Counted from the stretch's first letter, positions 12,442 to 24,089 are shown. The stretch: 64,000 bases of DNA from Zasmidium citrigriseum (GCA_002786025.1 NHNW01000001.1:744001-808000); one strand, 5' to 3'. Notes: generated from the sequence alone by a model not told the origin. Program-made: numbers and translations.

Positions 12442-13805
12442 TCAACTCGTCGCGCCTCCAGCGCCCGCCACCTTCGCCTTCCGTTTCGAAAGCAAACTCT
12501 TAAAAGCCCCCAACCACTTCGCCAGACTCTCCTCATCCATCGCACAGAATCGATAATTCCGCTCCTCACTAATAATCTGCATGCAAGACGTTTTGCTCTT
12601 CGATATCGGATCGATCTCCACGACGTCGATAATGCTCGGGAAAGGCAAGATGAGTAACGCAGTATATTCTTCGTCGTTCTTGTAGAAGGCGAGTTGTTTC
12701 GGTCGGAGGACCATCCAGACTTTCTTCCACTGTCGAACCCCTGATCTGGATTTGAGGAGGAAGATCCATCCGTGGTAGATGATGCGCTCTTCGTCCGAAG
12801 CTGCTGCTTTTCGCTCCTCGCCTGCTATGCCGATGGCGGACATCTGGCTTGGATTTCGTGCGCCCATCGAAGGCCGTGTTGGTGCTGGTCCATACACGGA
12901 ATTGGAATTGACCGGGGGTGTTTGGGTACTGCTCGTCGAGGGTCGAGGATCTGTGTTCGCTAACGACAATGCGGACATTCGCGCTGTGGCCCCAAATCCT
13001 GAATCCGAGAAATCTGAATACGATCCATGTTCTGCTCCAGAGTAATCAAGATGGGAGGTCCTGCGATTGCTATGCCCCGGCCCTGTTCGATCCCTGTGTT
13101 TGGGGAGAGGCTGTGATTGTCCGAACGCCTCAGCATCTGACGAGCTGTATCCTGCCGTTCGCTCGTCGGCAGAGGGACTGATGTGTGCGTCTATGTGTGC
13201 GTCTATGCTTCGTTCGAAGCCTTGCCAGGGAGCATTCGCACCACCTGGGCTGGCCAGATACATCTCTGCCTCTTGCTCGTCCATTCGCGCTTCTCTTCGT
13301 ATGGATTCCACCCAGTCGTGCGCTTCCTTGTCTGAATTTGCCTCGAGGTGGTAGTTCCGGGAGGGGGAGAATAGCCCGAAGACATGTTTGTCTTTGCGCT
13401 TGGGGTCTTTCTGCCTTGCCACTGCAGTGAGCTCAGAGAGGTTGATCTGATGTCGTAGCTTCGTTTCCGCCTTGTCTTTGTAGATGGATAGCAGATTCGG
13501 TCGCAGGACTATCCATATCGGCTTCCACGACTGCAAGCACTCTTAGTGAGACACTCATGCCCTCGAGTCCATTCCATACACACCTTCGTCTTTCGAGTCC
13601 GCTTGTGCACCTCGCCAACCTTTATGATGCGATCGAACTCATAGCTGCCGTACTGCGTGACGGGAGAGAGTGTATCCAAGTGCAGACCATGTTTCTGAAC
13701 TCTCTGTTGCGGCGCGGAGGAACTGGGGATTGCGAGACTCGGGGTGGGTGGAACAGCCAGGTTTGGAGTCGGGACTGGCTTCGAGGACTGAGCCACGTCG
13801 GCCAT
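12442..13805 (-). CDS. Tandem pleckstrin-homology domain protein (Opy1-like)
   Basis: Exon 1 13805-13584 and exon 2 13530-12442, joined over a 53 nt intron (gtgtgt...cag) in phase 0; 436 residues. The first PH domain (about residues 50-155) is split by the intron: GEVHKRTRKTK | SWKPIWIVLRPNLLSIYKDK, ending in the conserved Trp helix KEAHDWVESIRREA. The middle is Ser/Pro/Gly-rich and probably disordered. A second PH domain (about residues 320-425) reads IIYHGWIFLLKSRSGVRQWKKVWMVLRPKQLAFYKNDEEY and ends SLAKWLGAFKSLLSKRK. Two PH domains with a disordered linker match yeast Opy1, a PI(4,5)P2 sensor affecting PIP5 kinase and pheromone signalling. Membrane phosphoinositide binding is inferred. Divergent from EFL1. 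Confidence 0.85.
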
Positions 13806-14278
13806 GCTGTGTCGCGTTCGTCAGACAGCAGTTTTTCGAGGAGGAAGAAGTCGTTCGTGATTGTTTGGGTGTTGGGACGGCGGGTTCAATGTCTCGAATG
13901 ACGCCCAGACCAGATCGACGACAAGCAGGGGATCGTGAATTGAGTTGACACCATTCGAGGCACAGACAGAGTATGGCACATGCATTCCCTCGGGCACGCG
14001 ATGTCTCACGCCACGGCCGTCTCAGCACGCGCGCACCCAGCGCGTAAGGCTGTTTATATTCCAAGCATATTCATTGACGCCTGGGCGAGGTTGGGGTAAA
14101 GAGGCGAGTAGGTTTGGTGAATGCTCCAGGATGTGTTTCATCCAATGACGTGCATGAAACGCTTGACTCTTGATGAGCAAGCCTGACTCGCCCACCACAT
14201 TGCCATAAAAACTTTCCAACCTCACCTCGCTGCACTGGCCAGTACATATCCCGCCGACACGAGTCTGGTTCAATCAAG
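13806..14278. other. Divergent promoter region, 473 bp
   Basis: Located between the start codons of the tandem-PH gene and EFL1. No protein-like open frame or RNA gene was recognised. Confidence 0.5.
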
Positions 14279-17200
14279 ATGCCTGTTGTGCAACCGGAAA
14301 AGCTGGTCAAACTCCAGCAGCAGGGCGACGGCATCAGAAATGTGCGTGATGACTCGCTCGGCAGTCTCCAATACTGATGGGATCGCAGCTAATAATAATG
14401 CGTAGATCTGCATCCTGGCACATGTTGTATGTCGCATGCCGGCCACCGCCGCCAGTCATTCTTCATGCTGACTTTGTAGGATCATGGCAAAACCTCCTTG
14501 ACAGACGCTCTCATTGCCACAAATGGCATCATATCTCCCAAGTTGGCGGGCAAGATCCGCTACCTGGATTCCAGGCCGGATGAACAGTTGCGAGGAATCA
14601 CAATGGAGTCATCGGCCATCTCCTTATACTTCTCGTTACTACGAAGAAATGCACCAGAAGCACAGCCCGAGCAAAAGGAGTACCTCATCAATCTCATCGA
14701 CTCGCCCGGCCACATCGATTTTAGCTCAGAAGTCTCGACGGCTTCAAGATTATGCGATGGCGCCGTGGTATTAGTCGATGCAGTCGAGGGAGTCTGCTCT
14801 CAGACCGTCACCGTTCTGCGGCAAGCATGGGCCGAAAATCTGAAGCCACTACTGGTCATCAACAAGATGGACCGTTTGATCACAGAGTTGAAGCTAAGTC
14901 CAGGAGAGGCGTATACTCATCTCTCGAAACTCCTTGAGCAGGTCAATGCTGTCATGGGCAGCTTTGCATTAGGTGAGCGTATGGAAGATGACTTACGTTG
15001 GCGGGAACGCATTGAGGAGAAAGTCACTGCAGCATCAGCAGCCAAGGACCAGGATGCCGATGGTGCTGCGAAAGGTCGCAAAGAAAGCATCGATCAAGAT
15101 GAGAATGGCATCATAACAAGCGACACTCCGGCAGAATACGAAGAAAAGGATGACGAAGACATCTACTTCGAGCCGGAGAAGAACAATGTCATCTTCAGCT
15201 CTGCTATCGACGGCTGGGCTTTCACTCCAAGACAATTTGCGAGTCTATATGAGAAGAAGCTTGGCTTCAGTCGAAGTATCTTGCAGAAGACGCTATGGGG
15301 TGACTTTTATCTCGACCCAAAGACGAAACGAATCCTCGGACCGAAACATTTGAAAGGTCGACATTTGAAGCCCATGTTCGTTCAACTGGTCCTCGAGCCG
15401 ATCTGGACGGTATACGAAGCTACGATGGGTGGACCTAACAATAAAGGTGATCAGGCGTTACTGGATAAGGTCACGAAAAGCCTCAACATCAACATCCCTG
15501 CTCACATCATGCGGTCGAGAGATCCAAAGGCGCTACTCAGTGCTGTGTTCTCTGCATGGCTTCCACTCTCAACGGCACTACTTGTCTCCGTCATTGAGGG
15601 ACTTCCATCTCCAAAATCCGCCCAAGAAACGAGGATGCCTGATCTTCTTGATCACTCACCTGGCTCAGAAAACCTCGACGGCAAGCTCAAAGAGTCCATG
15701 ATCCATTCGAACGCAACCATCGGCGAGCCCACTGTTGCGTACGTGAGCAAGATGGTATCGATTCCAGAGAGTGAACTGCCAATGAACAAGCGGCGAGGTG
15801 GTGCTCTCACCGCAGAGGAAGCTCGAGAGCTGGGCCGAAAGAAGAGAGCAGAGATCGCAAGAGCTCAAGCACAAGCGAATGGAGACACGAGCGTTGAATC
15901 TGTTGCCGATGCTCTGAGCAGCGCTGCGATCGGCGATGATGAAGAGATTGGAGGCAACGGAGAAGAAGAGAGGGCGGAAGACCCGGAGCATCTCATCGGC
16001 TTCGCACGCCTCTTCTCTGGCACTCTCACGGTAGGCGATGAAGTCTACGTCTTGCCACCCAAGTTCACGCCAGCTCGCCCTCACGCCCAGCCGCAACCCA
16101 AGAAGGTCACCATCACTGCTCTCTACTTGTTGATGGGCCGCAGTCTGGAGAGCCTCAATTCAGTACCGGCCGGCAATGTGGTTGGTATAGCAGGTCTGGA
16201 GGGAGCCATTTTGAAAAACGGCACAATCTGTTCTCAGCTCGAAGGCGCTCCCAATCTCTCATCAACTACCGCCATCTCTACCAACGCACCCATTGTGCGA
16301 GTCGCTCTGGAGCCAGCTTATCCTGGAGATCTGGACAAGATGGTGCGAGGTCTACAACTGCTGGTTCAGGCTGATCCGGCAGTATCATACGAACAGCTCG
16401 AGAGTGGCGAGCACGTCATCCTGACTGCGGGCGAATTGCATCTGGAGCGCTGTTTGAAAGATCTGAGAGAACGATTTGCCAAATGCGACATCCAGGCCGG
16501 TCAAGCGATTGTCCCATACCGCGAAGGTATCGTCAAGGCTGAAGAGATGAACCCTTCACGGGATCCAGCACTCGGTCGAGGTAGGGTCGAGGGTGTCACT
16601 TCGAGCAAACAGGTCACTGTGCGCTTGATGGTAAGACCGTTACCAGCCCCTGTCACGGAGTTCCTTGTGAAGCATACCGGAGCTGTCAAACGCTTATACT
16701 CTGAGCGAAAGGCTCAGGAAGAAGAGCGATTGACTGGTAGTGCCGAGAACGGTGACCACCCCGAAGAAGCTGCGGAACCAGGCGAACAAGATGTCGAAGA
16801 GGATACCTCTGGTGAAGGTGGACAACATATGACTATGGCTGAGTTCAAGAAGGGACTGGCAGAAGCTTTCGCGGAAGAGAAGACAGACCGTGAGATCTGG
16901 AAAGATGCTGTCGAGAAAATCACGTCGTTCGGGCCACGTCGTGTGGGACCCAACGTCCTCATCGACGCCACGCAGGGAGGCATCTGTGGAAAATTGTGAG
17001 TTCGAATAACAAGAGAGCCTTGACACTCTACTGACATGTCTACAGCCTTCGAGAAGAGTCAGATGCCACGCCCTCCAACGATGCAGACACCCTCGAGAAG
17101 CACGTCTCGACCCTGGCCGACAAGATCGCATACGGCTTCCAGCTCGCCACTCACCAAGGTCCTCTCTGCCACGAGCCAATGCAAGGCGTGGCAGTCTTCC

Positions 17201-17745
17201 TCGAAGACGTCCAAACAGAACTCTCCGAAGACGAAGCCAGCGCCAATATAGGCCGTCTAACCGGCGAAATCATCCGCACAGTCCGCGAATCCGTCCGCCA
17301 AGGTTTCCTCGACTGGAGCCCACGCATCCTCCTCGCAATGTACTCCTGCGAAATCCAAGCCTCCGCCGAAGTCCTCGGACGCGTCTACTCAGTCATAACC
17401 CGTCGAAGAGGCCGCATCGTCAGCGAGTCCCTCCTCGAGCCTTCGACAAACTTCACCATCCTCGCCTTACTCCCCGTCGCAGAGTCTTTCGGCTTCTCGG
17501 ACGAGATTCGACAGCGGACGTCTGGGTTTGCGCAGCCGCAGCTTGTGTTTGAGGGGTTTGAGGCGTTGCCGGAGGATCCTTTCTGGGTGCCTACTACTGA
17601 GGAGGAGTTGGAGGATCTGGGTGAGAAGGCGGATAAGGAGAATGTGGCGAAGAGGTATGTGGATGCTGTGAGGGAGCGGAAGGGGTTGGCTGTTAAGAGG
17701 AAGGTTGTGGAGAGTGCGGAGAAGCAGAAGACGTTGAAGCGTTGA
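14279..17745 (+). CDS. EFL1: EF2-like GTPase of 60S ribosome maturation (EFL1/RIA1)
   Basis: Four exons: 14279-14341, 14406-14426 (only 21 nt), 14480-16995 and 17046-17745; 1099 residues, close to yeast Ria1. The P-loop is assembled across two introns: ...GIRN | ICILAHV | DHGKTSLTDAL. Other GTPase motifs are the switch-I region RGITMESSAI, G3 DSPGH and G4 NKMD. An acidic insertion typical of EFL1 follows the G domain, and EF2-type domains come after it, ending EPMQGVAVFLED ... RRRGRIVSESL and a basic tail EKQKTLKR. EFL1 works with SBDS/Sdo1 in the cytoplasm to evict eIF6/Tif6 from nascent 60S subunits. Phase and conserved sequence on both sides of every junction support the model. Confidence 0.96.
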
Positions 17746-18061
17746 GTAGAAGGCGCAGTAGGAGTAGAAAAAGCAAAAGCGTCCGTTCTTCATATTCCGT
17801 GTCCACTTTCCATGCATTGAAGTGTGGTGATGATGGTGCAAAGAACAGGAGTGATGAAGTGAGATTCCGGGGACCAGCCAGCTTGTGCATGTGAAAGCTC
17901 GTGTCAGTGAATTCCTTTACCTACTACAGGTACATGACATCACACTACAAACGCTGCCTCCTGCGATGGACCCCATCGAGTCGCATGGTCAGACCCCAAA
18001 TCACGAGCGTCCAGGATAATTGTCCGTTTCAAATAACGCGGACGCGGAACACCAAGCCACC
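17746..18061. other. Intergenic with upstream ORF
   Basis: Downstream region of EFL1 and 5' region of the next gene. A 17-codon upstream ORF starts with ATG at 17966 and stops with TAA at 18017-18019, 43 bases before the main ATG. If transcribed it could reduce translation of the downstream gene. Nothing else recognised. Confidence 0.4.
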
Positions 18062-18631
18062 ATGGACACTGCCAAACAAGAGACAACCATAGCCGCCTCG
18101 ACCGAAGAGGCGACCATGGCGACAACCCTCCTCGCCCGCGCCAGCGCCTGGGATGGCGACGACCTCCCAACCCTCCACCGCCTCCACGACGACATGGGCA
18201 AAATCGTCCCCAGCACCCACGACCCGGCCGACATCACCTCCCTCCTCTCCACCTGCTCCATCCTCCTCGCCCAAGACTTCATCCCAGATCTCCTCCGCGC
18301 CGGCTTCGTCTTCTACCAAGCCACTCTACTGGGCATCAAAGGCGATCGCAATGGTTGTAGGGAGGGTGTTTTGGAGGCTGTGGGGTTGATGAGGGAGGTG
18401 CAGGAGGGGATTCGCCCGATTATGGGGATTGATACTAGAGTTGAGGCGTTGATTGTGGCGATGGAGGAGATGAGGGGGAAGTTGGATCGGGCCATTTCGC
18501 CGGAGAGGAGGGATTCGCCTGTTGAAGAGGCAAATGGTGGCGGCGGTGCTGGGGAGAGTGGTGGCGAGGATGAGGATGGCGCTGAGGTTGTTGATTTTGC
18601 GAAGCTGGACCAGTCCTCGACGAAGGGCTAA
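18062..18631 (+). CDS. Conserved-looking hypothetical protein, helical
   Basis: Single exon of 189 residues, started at the ATG in a good context (gccaccatgg). I do not recognise a family. The middle (residues about 25-135) is rich in Leu and helix-forming residues (LPTLHRLHDDMGKIV ... LLSTCSILLAQDFIPDLLRAGFVFYQATLLG ... VLEAVGLMREVQEGI) and could fold as a small helical bundle. The C-terminus is acidic and glycine-rich, hence disordered. There is no signal peptide or clear membrane span. A probable intron lies in the 3' UTR (18661-18717). Real gene likely because codon use and open length resemble neighbours. Confidence 0.65.
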   Translation: MDTAKQETTIAASTEEATMATTLLARASAWDGDDLPTLHRLHDDMGKIVPSTHDPADITSLLSTCSILLAQDFIPDLLRAGFVFYQATLLGIKGDRNGCREGVLEAVGLMREVQEGIRPIMGIDTRVEALIVAMEEMRGKLDRAISPERRDSPVEEANGGGGAGESGGEDEDGAEVVDFAKLDQSSTKG

Positions 18632-18660
18632 AAGTAACAGCCCAAGGGGCCGGCCCACTC

Positions 18661-18717
18661 GTAAGTTCACATGCTGCCTCCCGATGCACTTGAGCTGTCG
18701 CTGACATTTCTTTCCAG
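18661..18717 (+). other. Probable 3'-UTR intron
   Basis: Starts gtaagt, has a gctgac branch-like site and ends tttccag, 57 nt long. It begins 29 bases after the stop codon of the preceding gene, close enough that it should not trigger exon-junction-dependent decay. Splicing is inferred from motifs only. Confidence 0.5.
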
Positions 18718-18986
18718 CGTGAGCCATGTTGATCACGGTCGCGATGCTTTAGAAGAAGCAGATCTCGTGGCTGGAAGAGAGGTTTCTGCAGAAGTGTAAC
18801 TGGTTAGCAGGGTCGCATGGCACCGAAGTTCTTGGGTGTGAGTTGGACAGTTGTGATAAGACACAAAACTGCACTGCGAACCTCCCGTATGCATTCAGGT
18901 ACCGCAAAATGCTCAGAGCAGAGAAATATGATACAAGCGCCTCTTCTCCCGCCACAGCGCAAATCCTACACCTCCACCCCATCTCT
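18718..18986. other. Convergent intergenic region
   Basis: 3' flanks of the hypothetical gene (plus) and TOM22 (minus). Nothing recognised. Confidence 0.4.
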
Positions 18987-19469
18987 TTACAACGCCGGCT
19001 TAGCATCCGTCTGCCCACCACCCGTAAGCAACTCATTCGCGCCCTGCTGCATCCTCATCTCCCTCTCCATCTCCTGCACCTGCTGCTCCTCGCTAAAAGC
19101 CAAAGCCCACGGCACACCCAAAAGCAGCGCACTCGTGCTAACCACCCAAAGCGTCTTTCCGCTCAAACTCAGACCTCTTGACACCCAGTTGTAGCCCGTT
19201 GATGCGACGTTGGAGACGGATTTGCGGTAGGTGGGTGGGACCATGTCTTTGAGGGCGTAGACGCGGTCGAGGAGGGATTCGTCGAAGGCGTCGTCGTCGT
19301 CGACGTCCGAGACTTCTGAATCTATAGGTTGGCTGTTAGTTGGGCGGGTTTTGGTGATGGATGGAGAGTTGAATGTACCATCATCTGTGTCCCACTCGTC
19401 CTCGTCCTCCTGGGGTCCGTTCTGCTGCTTCTCGTACTCCTCATCGGGAACTTCTTCGAGCTTGACCAT
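18987..19469 (-). CDS. TOM22: Mitochondrial import receptor subunit TOM22
   Basis: Exons 19469-19379 and 19321-18987; 141 residues. The N-terminal cytosolic part is strongly acidic (VPDEEYEK ... DEDEWDTDD | SEVSDVDDDDAFDESLLDRVYALKDMVPP), as expected for the presequence-binding face of Tom22. A single transmembrane helix follows (about residues 93-112, KTLWVVSTSALLLGVPWALAF) and a short Gln/Glu-rich intermembrane-space tail. The intron (19378-19322, gtacat ... ctaac ... tag) is 57 nt and free of stops, so a retained form would add 19 residues. I prefer splicing because the acidic segment becomes continuous. The start is the MVKLEEVPDEEY methionine rather than the upstream in-frame ATG at 19595. 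Tom22 is a core TOM complex receptor in the outer membrane. Confidence 0.92.
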   Translation of the reverse strand: MVKLEEVPDEEYEKQQNGPQEDEDEWDTDDGTFNSPSITKTRPTNSQPIDSEVSDVDDDDAFDESLLDRVYALKDMVPPTYRKSVSNVASTGYNWVSRGLSLSGKTLWVVSTSALLLGVPWALAFSEEQQVQEMEREMRMQQGANELLTGGGQTDAKPAL

Positions 19470-19968
19470 TTTGGCGGTATTTGTGTGTGATGCGCTCGGT
19501 CTGGTGGGATGCGATTGGCGATGGAGAGTTGCGCAGTCGAGGTGTAGGATCGAAAAAGTTGCACGTGCGAAGTGCTGAAGTGAAGCTCCCTGCAAAGTTT
19601 CCCGCGCACGGGCCTACGTAATCATCAGACTTCAGTCACTCCCGTCGCTTCAAGTTGATGTCGGTATCTGGACACAGTTCTCCTCTATATTGCTCATACC
19701 TCGCTGGGCCAGCCAATGTCAGACCAAACACCTACGTCTCCGGCGCTTCAAGTGAGAACCCCGATTGTCACGAGCGGTCTTGCACGAAACGTTGAATTCT
19801 CTGAGACGATCGATTGAAGTTGTATGTTGTATCAACAATTGAACAAGAGCAAAATCAGCATCTCATCGCCAGATTGATGCTGTGACCACTCTTCACAGGA
19901 CCAGTGTTGCCGTATTCCCCTCTCCTCAGTCCAAGAACGCCATCTCATGTACATCATCACTTCATACT
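19470..19968. other. Intergenic, 499 bp
   Basis: TOM22 promoter side and 3' flank of the GTPBP1-like gene. No coding or RNA feature recognised. Confidence 0.4.
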
Positions 19969-21956
19969 TCATGCCGCAGCACTGACCGTAGCTCTGCTAT
20001 CCTCTTCACCCTTCTCCTTGTCCTCCGGGGCATTTGGGTTCAGAGGCTTAGCAGGATCATATCCGACCTGCTTCACGATACCGAGTCCTTTCGTTCGGCC
20101 CTCACGGAACAAGATGCGGTCGCCAACAGCCAGGAACTCTGGACGCTGGACGAATCTGAACGCCACGGTCGCTCGGTCACCAGTCCGGATGTACGCTCTG
20201 TCGATGTCGATGATCGCGCAGGTTTGCGACACAGGCCCAACATGCAACATGGCCTGGTATTTCGTACGGATGGTCGTTGCGTGAGAAAGAATTAGCACTT
20301 CCGCCACAAACTCCCTGTACACCCTTGGCTGGGCAGCGGGCAAGTTTGGATTGGTGTCAGACTTGGCCAACAGCACAACCATTCCTTTCCGAACATCCTT
20401 TCTCCGGACTCGACGGAGGGCGAACGACGCGCTCTGACCTGCGGAGCAAGCTGGCACTCCGATACGCTTGCGCTCGATCGATCTGATGGTGGTCGTGGTG
20501 AATTGACCCAAGCTGTCAGGGCCGACCAGGACGGTATCACCAGCGTGAACCACTCCAGACTTAACCACACCAGAGACGACCGTTCCTACGAATGGAACAG
20601 AGAATGTGTCGTTGATATGGAACTCGAATGGAGCGTCAACGTCGTACTTGCCGTGGTGTGGCAAGATGTTGAGAAACTCGCGAACCAAGTCCAAGCACTC
20701 TCCAGTCACGTTCGAAACCTGGAAGATTGGGCATATCCGCTGACTCACGAATTGTGTAGCCGTGTTGATGCACTCTTCTCTGCTCTTGATGAAGATGGGG
20801 ATCTTCCGGGCTCCTGGAGATTTCAAGATCTTGGTGAGCTGCGTGATGGTCTGCTGGAGGATATGAGGCGGCGTCATGTCGATCTTGGTTATTACCACCA
20901 TGACCGGAACATTGAGAGCCAATGCGATTCCCAGATGCTCTTTCGACATTCCGATCAAGCCGTTGTTCGCTGCGACCATCAGGAGACAGTAATTTGGCTC
21001 GCTGGAAAGCAGTCCAAACACCGTGGTTCGCAGATATCGCTCGTGTCCAGCCAAGTCGGTGAAAGAGATGACTTTGGCGCTGCGTTTGCCAATCTCCTCC
21101 CAGCTGAGTTTCCTACCGGGAATGCCAGACACGACGACTTCGCCCTTCGTGTCGAAGCCCATGATCTCCATGCCGACTGAAGATGTTCGTCCAGACTCGA
21201 CTTCGTGCTTGTGGCGGAAGAGGTTCACACGTGCCTTTCCACGTCCATCGTCCAGACCTCCTTTGACCAACACACCCAGTAACGTACTCTTGCCGGCGTC
21301 GACATTGCCCACCACCGCTATCCGTGTCTCGATCGTGTCGTCAACATCGGTCGGCCGCCGGCGGATCATGAGTTTCCCTACGCATCCGCGCTCCTTTTTG
21401 TTCTCATTGCCAACGTCGACCTCACTGTTTGGCACGTTCTTGGTCATGAGAACCTTCCAGTCCGCTTTTAGCTTCTCGAGAACCTCCTTCAACCGAGCCA
21501 ATGCGCTCTCCCATTCCTGCTCTGTTAGAAGCTGGCTGTCTCCATTGTCCTCGAGTCCGACGTCGAATAGACACTCTCCTCTTCCCTCGTCCAGTCGCTC
21601 ATTGATGATTCCCTCCAGCTGCTTTCCACTCGTCTCTTTTGTTTCGTTTCCGTCAAGAAGAAGGTCTTTTAGCCGGACTTTGGGCTTCTCGTCGGCGAGA
21701 TCGAGGGTGTCGAGGATGTCAAGTTCGGCATGCTCTTGCTGCTGCTTTGGGGCGTTCTTGGAGTCGGCATTTCCGGAGATTGGCGGTTTTCGAAGAGCTT
21801 GTTGCTGCTGGACGTAGTCGGCGAAGTCACTCAATGCCTAAAGAAAGAATGTCAGATGGCAAAGCGATGTCGACTCGCCTGATGAGCTCCTACCGACTCG
21901 CCCGCCCGACGCTCTTGTGGCGTCTGGGCTTGTTTGTACCGCTCCGCTTTGGACAT
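19969..21956 (-). CDS. Translational-type GTPase of the GTPBP1/GTPBP2 family
   Basis: Exon 1 21956-21894 (MSKAERYKQAQTPQERRAGES) and exon 2 21837-19969 across a 56 nt intron (gtagga...tag); 643 residues. The exon 2 frame has no upstream ATG, which forced the search for the first exon. GTPase motifs: G1 GNVDAGKST (about residue 205), G3 DLAGH, G4 TKID. Downstream beta-barrel domains resemble EF-Tu domains II and III (INDTFSVPFVGTVVSGVVKSG, YQAMLHVGPVSQTC, LAVGDRILFREGRTKGLG). The order matches GTPBP1, an EF-Tu/eEF1A relative linked to mRNA turnover and rescue of stalled ribosomes in animals; the fungal role is less known. The C-terminus ends in an acidic low-complexity tail. Confidence 0.92.
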
Positions 21957-22840
21957 GTTGATGGCAATGGTACGAAAATCAGTTTCGTATTCGTAGGATC
22001 ATAGCTGGTGTTTGTTGATGCGAACAGGTCCAGCAGGCGACGGTAAAGTTATATGGTGGGGTCCCGGCGAACAGTCAGGTCATGCGCGGGGCATGACTCC
22101 TTGACTTTCATGACTATTGCTCACACCTACCACCAACTCATCACCGGACCACCGCAGCACCGCTCTTCAAAACGAGATACCGCCGCATATGACTCTCAAT
22201 CAGAAGACGGTCGTCGTCGCTGAGTGCAAACCGGCGAGTTCAGTACCATCATCTCAGCATGGCCGGCGATCTCGAGAACTCCAGAATCCATCGCTCTGAA
22301 GGACCTGCGCTGGCAGCATGATGGATGCAACCAGCAGTTGGATGGACAGTCTCAAAGCTCGACTGCCCATGTGTCTTCGTAGCACGAAAGAGAAGGTGTT
22401 GTTCGAGTTCAAGTGGTGGCACTCGCTCAATTTGCCCCTGACATTACCGGTTCATCGACGGCTTCATCAAATTTTCCGCTATCCAACTTTTCATCGTCAT
22501 TTCTATCAAACCTCATGTCGCCCACAGCTTCACACTGACGGCATCGTGCCAGGTTGCTGGGCACCATAGTCATGGGGCATCACAGCCGAGAGAGAACCTG
22601 GCCAGGCCCCATTGCCATCCACTAACAGACAGATGGGCCGACACGCGTCGCGCGCATCAGGATTGCAGCGTTGCGTGCTTTTGGCCATCGATCGATTAGG
22701 CTTGACCTAGAACTGCAAAGGCAAGGTGTCTTTTCGCTTCCGCCTTTCAGAAGATTCTATGATCGAAAGAGGCGGCGAGCATGTGATCAAAAGCCCCTCG
22801 GTGGGGCGGCGACCTCAGCCTGGAATGGAAGCAACAAGGC
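21957..22840. other. Intergenic, upstream of the LEA-like gene
   Basis: About 0.9 kb with no feature I can support. Short plus-strand frames (for example 22318-22569) lack protein-like signals. It separates the 5' end of the GTPBP1-like gene from the promoter of the stress gene. Confidence 0.4.
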
Positions 22841-22910
22841 AAACAAAGAATGACGTCGTTCATCGTCATGTCAAGAATGACATCTGAGCTGCAAACAAGC
22901 CGTATATAAA
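22791..22910 (+). promoter_or_regulatory. Stress-type promoter elements of the LEA-like gene
   Basis: A CCCCT (STRE-like) site at about 22794, a TGACGTC CRE/ATF-type site at 22851-22857 and a TATATAAA box at 22903-22910, about 120 bases before the ATG. The combination is typical of strongly inducible fungal stress genes. The CRE would be a target for ATF/CREB-type bZIP proteins; the window encodes one bZIP (38221), but no link is shown. Confidence 0.5.
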
Positions 22911-23028
22911 CAAGCTGTTTGCGGCGTGTCCCTGCAGATTGTTCTTCAGTACAACATCAAGCGACCTTCCTGACTCAAACAACTCAACACTTCAAACAAC
23001 ACCACCACACATCCACCAACCAAGCAAG

Positions 23029-23412
23029 ATGTCTTCCAACCAGAACACCAACGCTCAGGGCGAGGGCTTCGTCGAGGCTACCGTCAACACCGTCAAGGAC
23101 AACGTCAACTGGGTACGTCGCTGTCAATCAACCTGAATGACCTTTCACTTACTGACTTCCTACTCCAGGCCGCCAACAAGCTCACCGGAAACACCGAGGA
23201 GGCCCAGCGCAAGGCCGCACAAGAGCAGGCCAAGCACGGCAACACCATGGGCGACAAGGTAAGCTCTTGAAAGAGTCGCTTGGATATCAAACACATACTG
23301 ACATTGTTTCTTCCAGCTCGACGGCGCCATCGGCACCATGAAGCACGGTGCCAACGAGGCCCAGGACAAGGGCAAGGCCGAGTACTACGACGGCAAGTCG
23401 TCCACCCACTAG
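23029..23412 (+). CDS. Small hydrophilic LEA-like stress protein
   Basis: Three exons: 23029-23112, 23169-23258 and 23317-23412, introns of 56 and 58 nt; 89 residues. The product is hydrophilic, rich in Ala, Lys, Glu, Gln, Asn and Gly, with helical LEA-type stretches (VKDNVNWAANKLTGNTEEAQRK, AAQEQAKHGNTMGDKLDGA, KHGANEAQDKGKAEYYDGK). Exon boundaries fall between repeat-like helical segments. Codon use is strongly biased to C-ending codons, suggesting high expression, consistent with the TATA box upstream. It resembles the abundant small stress/starvation proteins of ascomycetes (the Grg-1 type in general character), but I cannot assign it to that family with certainty. No membrane span or signal peptide. 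Confidence 0.85.
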
Positions 23413-23583
23413 AGTAGTGGCCCGGACGCGAATGAGCGATGATTTCATGGTTTTCACGAGTTCATGAATAGGTAGACAGAACTGAAAGAATGTTTTGAAA
23501 CCACATGTAATACTTCCTTCATATCGATTTCATTTCTCCCTGTTGAAGCTGTTGGATGTGTGCTCAAAAGACATCTCGCACTC

Positions 23584-23946
23584 TCAGCATGACACGGTCA
23601 CTGGCATGTCCTCTTCCATGTCACCTGCTATGTACTCTTGCACTACAACGGTAGCCAAGATAGACCTAGAGCCAGCTGTTACTGGTTCGTATCGTTCGAG
23701 GTCGTTTCCAATGGTAGATAAGACTGCTGGAATCGATGGGCACTGAAACAAGTCGATGTTGGAAGCCTCGAGCTTCTCCAACACCAGGCCGGCAATAAAG
23801 TACTTCTCTTCCTGTAAAGGACCTCCAACAAGACTCTTCACTGTGAAGAGACTGATGTAGAAGCCATCCAGCCAAGAAGACGACCTCGATGTCTTCCGTG
23901 TCATTCTCGTCAGAAGCCGAAAATCGACCGGGAAAATCAACGTCAC
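23584..23946 (-). CDS. Doubtful ORF of 120 codons upstream of TPI
   Basis: Open from an ATG at 23946 to 23584. The translation (IDLFQCPSIPAVLSTIGNDLERYEPVTAGSRSILATVVVQEYIAG) has reasonable amino-acid composition but no recognised domain. A second minus-strand frame over the same stretch is also open from 23965. It lies in what should be the TPI promoter, so it may be chance. Kept only as a candidate. Confidence 0.22.
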   Translation of the reverse strand: MTLIFPVDFRLLTRMTRKTSRSSSWLDGFYISLFTVKSLVGGPLQEEKYFIAGLVLEKLEASNIDLFQCPSIPAVLSTIGNDLERYEPVTAGSRSILATVVVQEYIAGDMEEDMPVTVSC

Positions 23947-24089
23947 AGCTGCCCCACGTTGTCACTCATCGCTTCGACCATTTTCTTTTACTGCTCCAAC
24001 AACTTCCAACTCACCACATTGAACGATCAATTCGTCTCACAAACATCAAACCAACCAATCTCCAAACTTACCAACACAACACCGCAATC

